Shown: in pieces, positions 4,839 to 7,448 of the stretch
How positions within the stretch are numbered: the stretch's first letter is position 1
Layout of the letters: each line of letters begins with the position of its first letter
Notes under the pieces: model-generated
The model's database searches: none
The model's input: the letters and a program-made list of their open reading frames with translations, nothing else
What the model was told of the DNA's origin: nothing
Position numbers and translations under genes: made by a program
Assembly: GCA_030613045.1 (NCBI GenBank)
Contig: JAUWMS010000110.1
Span: 1 to 7,448, forward strand
DNA: 7,448 bases
Direction: 5' to 3'
DNA from: Candidatus Latescibacterota bacterium
Lineage (GTDB): Bacteria > Latescibacterota > 4484-107

Positions 4839-5044
4839 GTGTTGTGTCAAGCGCGCGTTGCCGGAGAAGAGCGAACCTTCCGCGTGGCGATAAATCGCCC
4901 CGCTACTTGGGCGAAGCCCAATAAATTGGGCTAACCCCCTTGAGACGACCGCCTCTTAGCCCTGTTCACAAGGGTTCCCAATCGTAGCGCGGGGAATTTA
5001 TTCCCGCGCGGAGCGTCCGTCAAATTCCACTTGACAAAGCACGA
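4837..5044. mobile_element. MITE-like element B (about 208 bp, same terminal design as element A)
   Basis: The left end starts TAGTGTTGTGTCAAGC, then N6 and TGCCGG (4837-4864). The right end, read as reverse complement, has CGTGCTTTGTCAAGT, then N6 and TGACGG (5017-5044). These match the GTCAAGT-N6-TGACGG layout of element A. Elements A and B are back to back and share the TA at 4837-4838; the outer dinucleotide on the right is GA in place of TA. A second inverted-repeat layer inside pairs 4880-4906 with 4984-5011 (GTAGCG..GGG..ATTTAT..CGCGG). No gene is encoded. Confidence 0.6.
4885..5011. repeat. Nested hairpins in the interior of element B
   Basis: Three distinct foldbacks are visible. 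GGCGAT/ATCGCC forms a 6-bp stem at about 4886-4899. TTGGGC-GAA-GCCCAA (4907-4921) competes with GCCCAA-TAAA-TTGGGC (4916-4931) for the same central arm. GCGCGGG/CCCGCGC (4987-4993 with 5003-5009) plus inner AAT/ATT makes a very stable hairpin. Transcribed read-through from the kinase operon would be highly structured here. No U-tract follows any of them. Confidence 0.6.
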
Positions 5045-5073
5045 ACCGCAAAGCGCCCAAGCTGAGCCAGTGA

Positions 5074-5118
5074 CCACCCGCATAGCGGGTGGCTTGAGGA
5101 AAGCCCCTGAAAGGGGCT
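5074..5118. repeat. Twin-hairpin, REP-like element
   Basis: Two perfect hairpins stand 9 nt apart: CCACCCGC-ATA-GCGGGTGG (5074-5092, 8-bp stem) and AGCCCC-TGAAA-GGGGCT (5102-5118, 6-bp stem). Paired hairpins of this size resemble REP doublets or IS200/IS605-type subterminal hairpins. No transposase is present. Neither hairpin is followed by a T-run in either direction, so a standard terminator role is unlikely. Confidence 0.6.
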
Positions 5119-5179
5119 ATTCGTTGTCGAAATAATAAGGATACCCGACCGGGAAGATTTTTTTCGCATAGGGCTTCAT
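5117..5179 (-). pseudogene. Short leftover reading frame abutting the twin hairpins
   Basis: On the minus strand an ATG (5177-5179) opens a 20-codon frame ending ...FPVGYPYYFDNE and a TAG (5117-5119) that overlaps the second hairpin. The frame stays open upstream to a stop at 5246-5248. The aromatic, acidic C-terminus next to paired hairpins could be the last trace of an IS200/REP-associated protein whose body has been lost, but I cannot show homology. It may equally be chance. Confidence 0.2.
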
Positions 5180-5248
5180 CCTGCGTAAATTAGAGATGGA
5201 GGCGCCAGGATAGGTTGAAATCGTGCAAAAAAAAGTTGAAATGAGCTA
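5119..5248. other. Gene-free stretch upstream of the glycosidase promoter
   Basis: Apart from the short minus-strand frame, this stretch contains homopolymer runs (T7 at about 5158-5164, A8 at about 5227-5234) and no recognisable gene, terminator or repeat. I see no sigma-54 site with correct GG-N10-GC spacing here. Confidence 0.5.
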
Positions 5249-5277
5249 TGGACATCGCCTGTTGCAAAGGGTATATT
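5249..5277 (+). promoter_or_regulatory. Probable sigma-70 promoter of the glycosidase gene
   Basis: TGGACA (5249-5254, 5 of 6 to consensus) and TATATT (5272-5277, 5 of 6) are separated by 17 nt. Transcription would start near 5284, leaving a leader of about 117 nt that contains leader palindrome 2. Confidence 0.45.
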
Positions 5278-5327
5278 TGGCCTCGATTCATGATGAAAAT
5301 CCGTCCTGAAAGGGGTTCTGCGACAGA

Positions 5328-5359
5328 AACCTCCTGCAGGTTCGAACCCGCGGGAGGTT
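5328..5359 (+). repeat. Leader palindrome 2 (near-copy of 1834-1862)
   Basis: Arms AACCTCC (5328-5334) and GGAGGTT (5353-5359) enclose a T-G, G-C, C-G continuation, one A-C mismatch and the inner GGTTCGAACC palindrome, so almost the whole 32 nt folds on itself. It shares CCTCCTG, AGGTTCG, AACC and CGGGAGG with the hairpin in the regulator leader. It ends 41 nt before the glycosidase ATG and is a candidate operator or RNA element. Confidence 0.6.
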
Positions 5360-5388
5360 GAAGCGCAAGTTTCCCATAATCCAAAAAA

Positions 5389-5395
5389 GAGAGGA
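5389..5395 (+). promoter_or_regulatory. Ribosome binding site of the glycosidase gene
   Basis: GAGAGGA lies 5 nt before the ATG at 5401. An in-frame TAA at 5377-5379 rules out a longer N-terminus, so this site decides the start. Confidence 0.7.
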
Positions 5396-5400
5396 ATCAA

Positions 5401-7448
5401 ATGGCTCCATTCAAGGCCGATGCCGTGCTGCCTTATGGCAAGCTGCGTTACATTGTTTCAGGTCGTGTTTTCAGAATTGCGCTCGATGACAGCCATCCAA
5501 TGGTTAGAACAAGAGCAACCCTGGCCCACGTCGGCTACTTCGGAGGCACTTTCGACAAAGACGCCTACTATGACGGTGAAGGCGGCTATGCGGAAGGGTA
5601 CGACAAACTCGATTTCTACGCCGGACTTCCTTCCCGTCCGGTTTGTGAAAAGACAAAAACAGCGTTCAAAAACAGCGGGGCGATCGAATGGGCGCACGCG
5701 CACGGAATTGCCGTAGTGGGTTACATTGGCGGCGCACGCTTCGCGGGAGATGAGGAGAAACGCACCCTGTTCTTCGAGTTCTACGACAAGCACTGGCAGG
5801 AGTACGAGGACTACTTCGGTCCCAAACCCGCTGAGGATCCGGCCCAATGGACACGCCTGCTCTCCTCGGGTCAGAGGGCGGTTCACACCAATCCGACCAA
5901 TCTGGTTACCCAGTACGACTGCTGCATCAACGATCCGCACATGAGGGACTATATCAAGGGGTGCATCCGCATCGACATCGAGATGGGAATTGATGGTATC
6001 TTCATTGACAATTCCCCAAAATTCTGTTATTGTCCGCGTTGCGTGGATCGGTTCAGGGAACACCTTCGGACAAGTTTCTCGCCGGAGGAACTGAAAGAAA
6101 TTTTCGGGATCGAAGACCCGTCGCAGGCCGATCCCGTAGCGTTTACGAGAGCACGGCATCTTCGGCTGGAGAATCCGCTTTACGTGGAATGGCGGCGCTT
6201 TCGCCCGCAAAATTATCTGGAATGGATTAAGGAGATGCGGGACTACGGCAAAAGCCTGAAGGAGGATTTCTTTTTTGGCATCAATGCCTGCCTGTGGGAA
6301 GGAAATCCCTACCGTCAGTTCGAGTTTGCCGTGGGGCCTCTGGAGGAGTGGATTAAGGAGTCGGATTTTATTTTCATCGAGGGGATGTTCGAGACCAGTC
6401 CGTACGGGAGAAAGGATGTCAAGATCACCAACTCACCCATGCTCAAATATGCGGTGGCGGCTTCTCGCGGCAAGCCGGTGACCTTCGACTGCTATATGAC
6501 CTGGAGCAAGTCCCCGGAGATGATGATCCCGCTGACCAAGCTCGCGGTGGCCGAGTGTCAGGCCAATCGGACGAGCTTCATCCATAACTGGCACCCGCAT
6601 CAGAATCTGCCTTGGGGCAAGGACGGCGCATACATCTATGCCGATCTCACCAAACAGAACGCGGCGATGATCGAAGCGCTCGAGGAGTATAATGGCTTTC
6701 TTGCAGCCAACGACGATTTGTTCGTGGACTCGGAGCCTTACGCCAATGTGGGCGTCCTCTGTTCGCTTCAGCAGGCTTATGGCAAACGCAAGACGTCCTT
6801 TATGGCGATCTCCCGAATGCTCTCCGATGAGCAGATTCCCCACGTGGCCCTGATCGACGACGATCTGACCGAAAAGCGGCTGGCCTCCTTTGCGGCGGTG
6901 GTGCTGCCCGAAGTGCCGATGCTCAGCGATGCGCAGGTGGAGGCGATCAGCCGGTTTGTCCGGAAGGGCGGCGGACTGGTACTCTTCGGGGAGACGGCGG
7001 CCTTTGATCAATACAGCCGGCAACGGAAGGAATTCTACGGATTTCACAAGCTTTTGGAAAATCTGGAACCGTGGGGACACATTGACACGGGGATCGATCC
7101 GGCGACGGGCGTCAATACGACAGCAAAGGCTATTTGCGGGGAAGGCCGCGTGGTCAATATCCCGCAGGATGCGTACGTCTCCTTCCCCGACATCGGGCGG
7201 GAGAAGGTGGTGCTTTTCAAGGATATGGCGAGCATCACCACCGGCGCGATGAAATCCATCAACACGGTCTTCGGCGACATCGTGCGCTGGGTCGCGAAAG
7301 ACGGGCTATCGGGCGCCTGCTCGGCGGATTCGACAGTGGAGTTTACCTTGATGGATCAGCCTGAACGAAGTCGTGCCATCGTCCATTTGGTGAACTACAA
7401 GGTGGATCTGGACGGGACGCTTACCGAAGAAAAGAACATCGCGCTCAA
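5401..7448 (+). CDS. Putative glycoside hydrolase with GH42-like trimerisation domain (3'-truncated)
   Basis: The frame is open for 682 codons and runs off the right edge without a stop. The N-terminus (MAPFKADAVLPYGKLRYIV) has no signal peptide, so the enzyme is probably cytoplasmic and acts on imported oligosaccharides. Residues about 1-430 look like a TIM barrel: a strand-helix repeat (95-111, 'IEWAHAHGIAVVGYIGG'), 'CCINDPHMRDY' (174-184), 'GIDGIFIDN' (196-204) leading into a C-x-C-x2-C cluster (C209, C211, C214) like the metal-binding cysteines of GH42, and 'FIFIEGMFE' (323-331). D203 and E327 are candidate catalytic acids by position only. Residues about 448-540 form a GATase-like trimerisation domain ('NVGVLCS', 'AVVLPEVPMLSDAQVEAI', 'RKGGGLVLFGE'). 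The C-terminal part ends in a 'HLVNY' beta-sandwich strand (662-666). Best fit is the GHL6/GH42-like group; substrate is not predictable. Confidence 0.75.
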   Translation, partial: MAPFKADAVLPYGKLRYIVSGRVFRIALDDSHPMVRTRATLAHVGYFGGTFDKDAYYDGEGGYAEGYDKLDFYAGLPSRPVCEKTKTAFKNSGAIEWAHAHGIAVVGYIGGARFAGDEEKRTLFFEFYDKHWQEYEDYFGPKPAEDPAQWTRLLSSGQRAVHTNPTNLVTQYDCCINDPHMRDYIKGCIRIDIEMGIDGIFIDNSPKFCYCPRCVDRFREHLRTSFSPEELKEIFGIEDPSQADPVAFTRARHLRLENPLYVEWRRFRPQNYLEWIKEMRDYGKSLKEDFFFGINACLWEGNPYRQFEFAVGPLEEWIKESDFIFIEGMFETSPYGRKDVKITNSPMLKYAVAASRGKPVTFDCYMTWSKSPEMMIPLTKLAVAECQANRTSFIHNWHPHQNLPWGKDGAYIYADLTKQNAAMIEALEEYNGFLAANDDLFVDSEPYANVGVLCSLQQAYGKRKTSFMAISRMLSDEQIPHVALIDDDLTEKRLASFAAVVLPEVPMLSDAQVEAISRFVRKGGGLVLFGETAAFDQYSRQRKEFYGFHKLLENLEPWGHIDTGIDPATGVNTTAKAICGEGRVVNIPQDAYVSFPDIGREKVVLFKDMASITTGAMKSINTVFGDIVRWVAKDGLSGACSADSTVEFTLMDQPERSRAIVHLVNYKVDLDGTLTEEKNIAL

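Noticed and set aside
4722..4934. A plus-strand frame of 70 codons after the kinase.
   Set aside because: It is translated entirely from elements A and B, including their palindromes.
5249..5266. TGG...TTGC upstream of the glycosidase resembling a sigma-54 promoter.
   Set aside because: GG and GC are 12 nt apart and not 10, which sigma-54 does not tolerate; a sigma-70 reading of the same region fits better.
5458..6210. A 250-codon minus-strand frame opposite the glycosidase.
   Set aside because: Antisense shadow of a well-supported coding frame; no domain, and low-complexity composition typical of the opposite strand.
6433..7080. A 215-codon minus-strand frame opposite the glycosidase.
   Set aside because: Antisense shadow; the plus-strand frame here encodes the trimerisation domain.

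Overview
This window looks like chromosomal DNA from an environmental Gram-negative bacterium of moderate to high GC content. The supporting evidence is an inner-membrane-anchored periplasmic adaptor, an NtrC-type sigma-54 activator with a matching -24/-12 promoter, and a large GH42/GHL6-like glycosidase. This combination, with many short dispersed palindromic repeats, would fit the PVC superphylum (Kiritimatiellota, Lentisphaerota, Planctomycetota) or a similar repeat-rich lineage. No marker gene fixes the taxonomy, so that is inference only.

Layout. (1) Positions 1-1466, minus strand: a transporter operon with a HlyD/MFP-type periplasmic adaptor (216-1466), followed downstream by the first 40 codons of a MacB/FtsX-type ABC permease that runs off the left edge. 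(2) Positions 1467-2000: a dense divergent control region. It holds a near-consensus sigma-54 promoter facing the transporter (1637-1651), a TGTCCG-type palindrome about 100 bp upstream of it that is a candidate enhancer, a heptamer repeat array in the transporter leader, and a strong sigma-70 promoter facing right (1791-1819). A long 5' leader with several hairpins precedes the regulator. (3) Positions 2001-4722, plus strand: an overlapping two-gene operon encoding an NtrC-family response regulator and a membrane histidine kinase. (4) Positions 4720-5044: two back-to-back MITE-like elements whose four ends share one 28-bp terminal design. (5) Positions 5045-5400: a twin-hairpin (REP-like) element with a short leftover reading frame, then a plausible promoter and leader for the next gene. 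This leader carries a palindrome that closely resembles one in the regulator leader. (6) Positions 5401-7448, plus strand: a long, 3'-truncated gene for a putative glycoside hydrolase with a GH42-like trimerisation domain.

How it works together (inference): the kinase senses a membrane or cytoplasmic cue and phosphorylates the regulator at Asp56. The regulator then binds the TGTCCG palindrome and uses its AAA+ domain to open the sigma-54 promoter of the divergent adaptor-permease operon. The same palindrome lies just upstream of the regulator's own sigma-70 promoter, so autoregulation is possible. The glycosidase is separated from this circuit by the mobile-element cluster and has its own promoter. 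The most unusual content is non-coding: the structured regulator leader, the paired leader palindromes, and the two MITEs.
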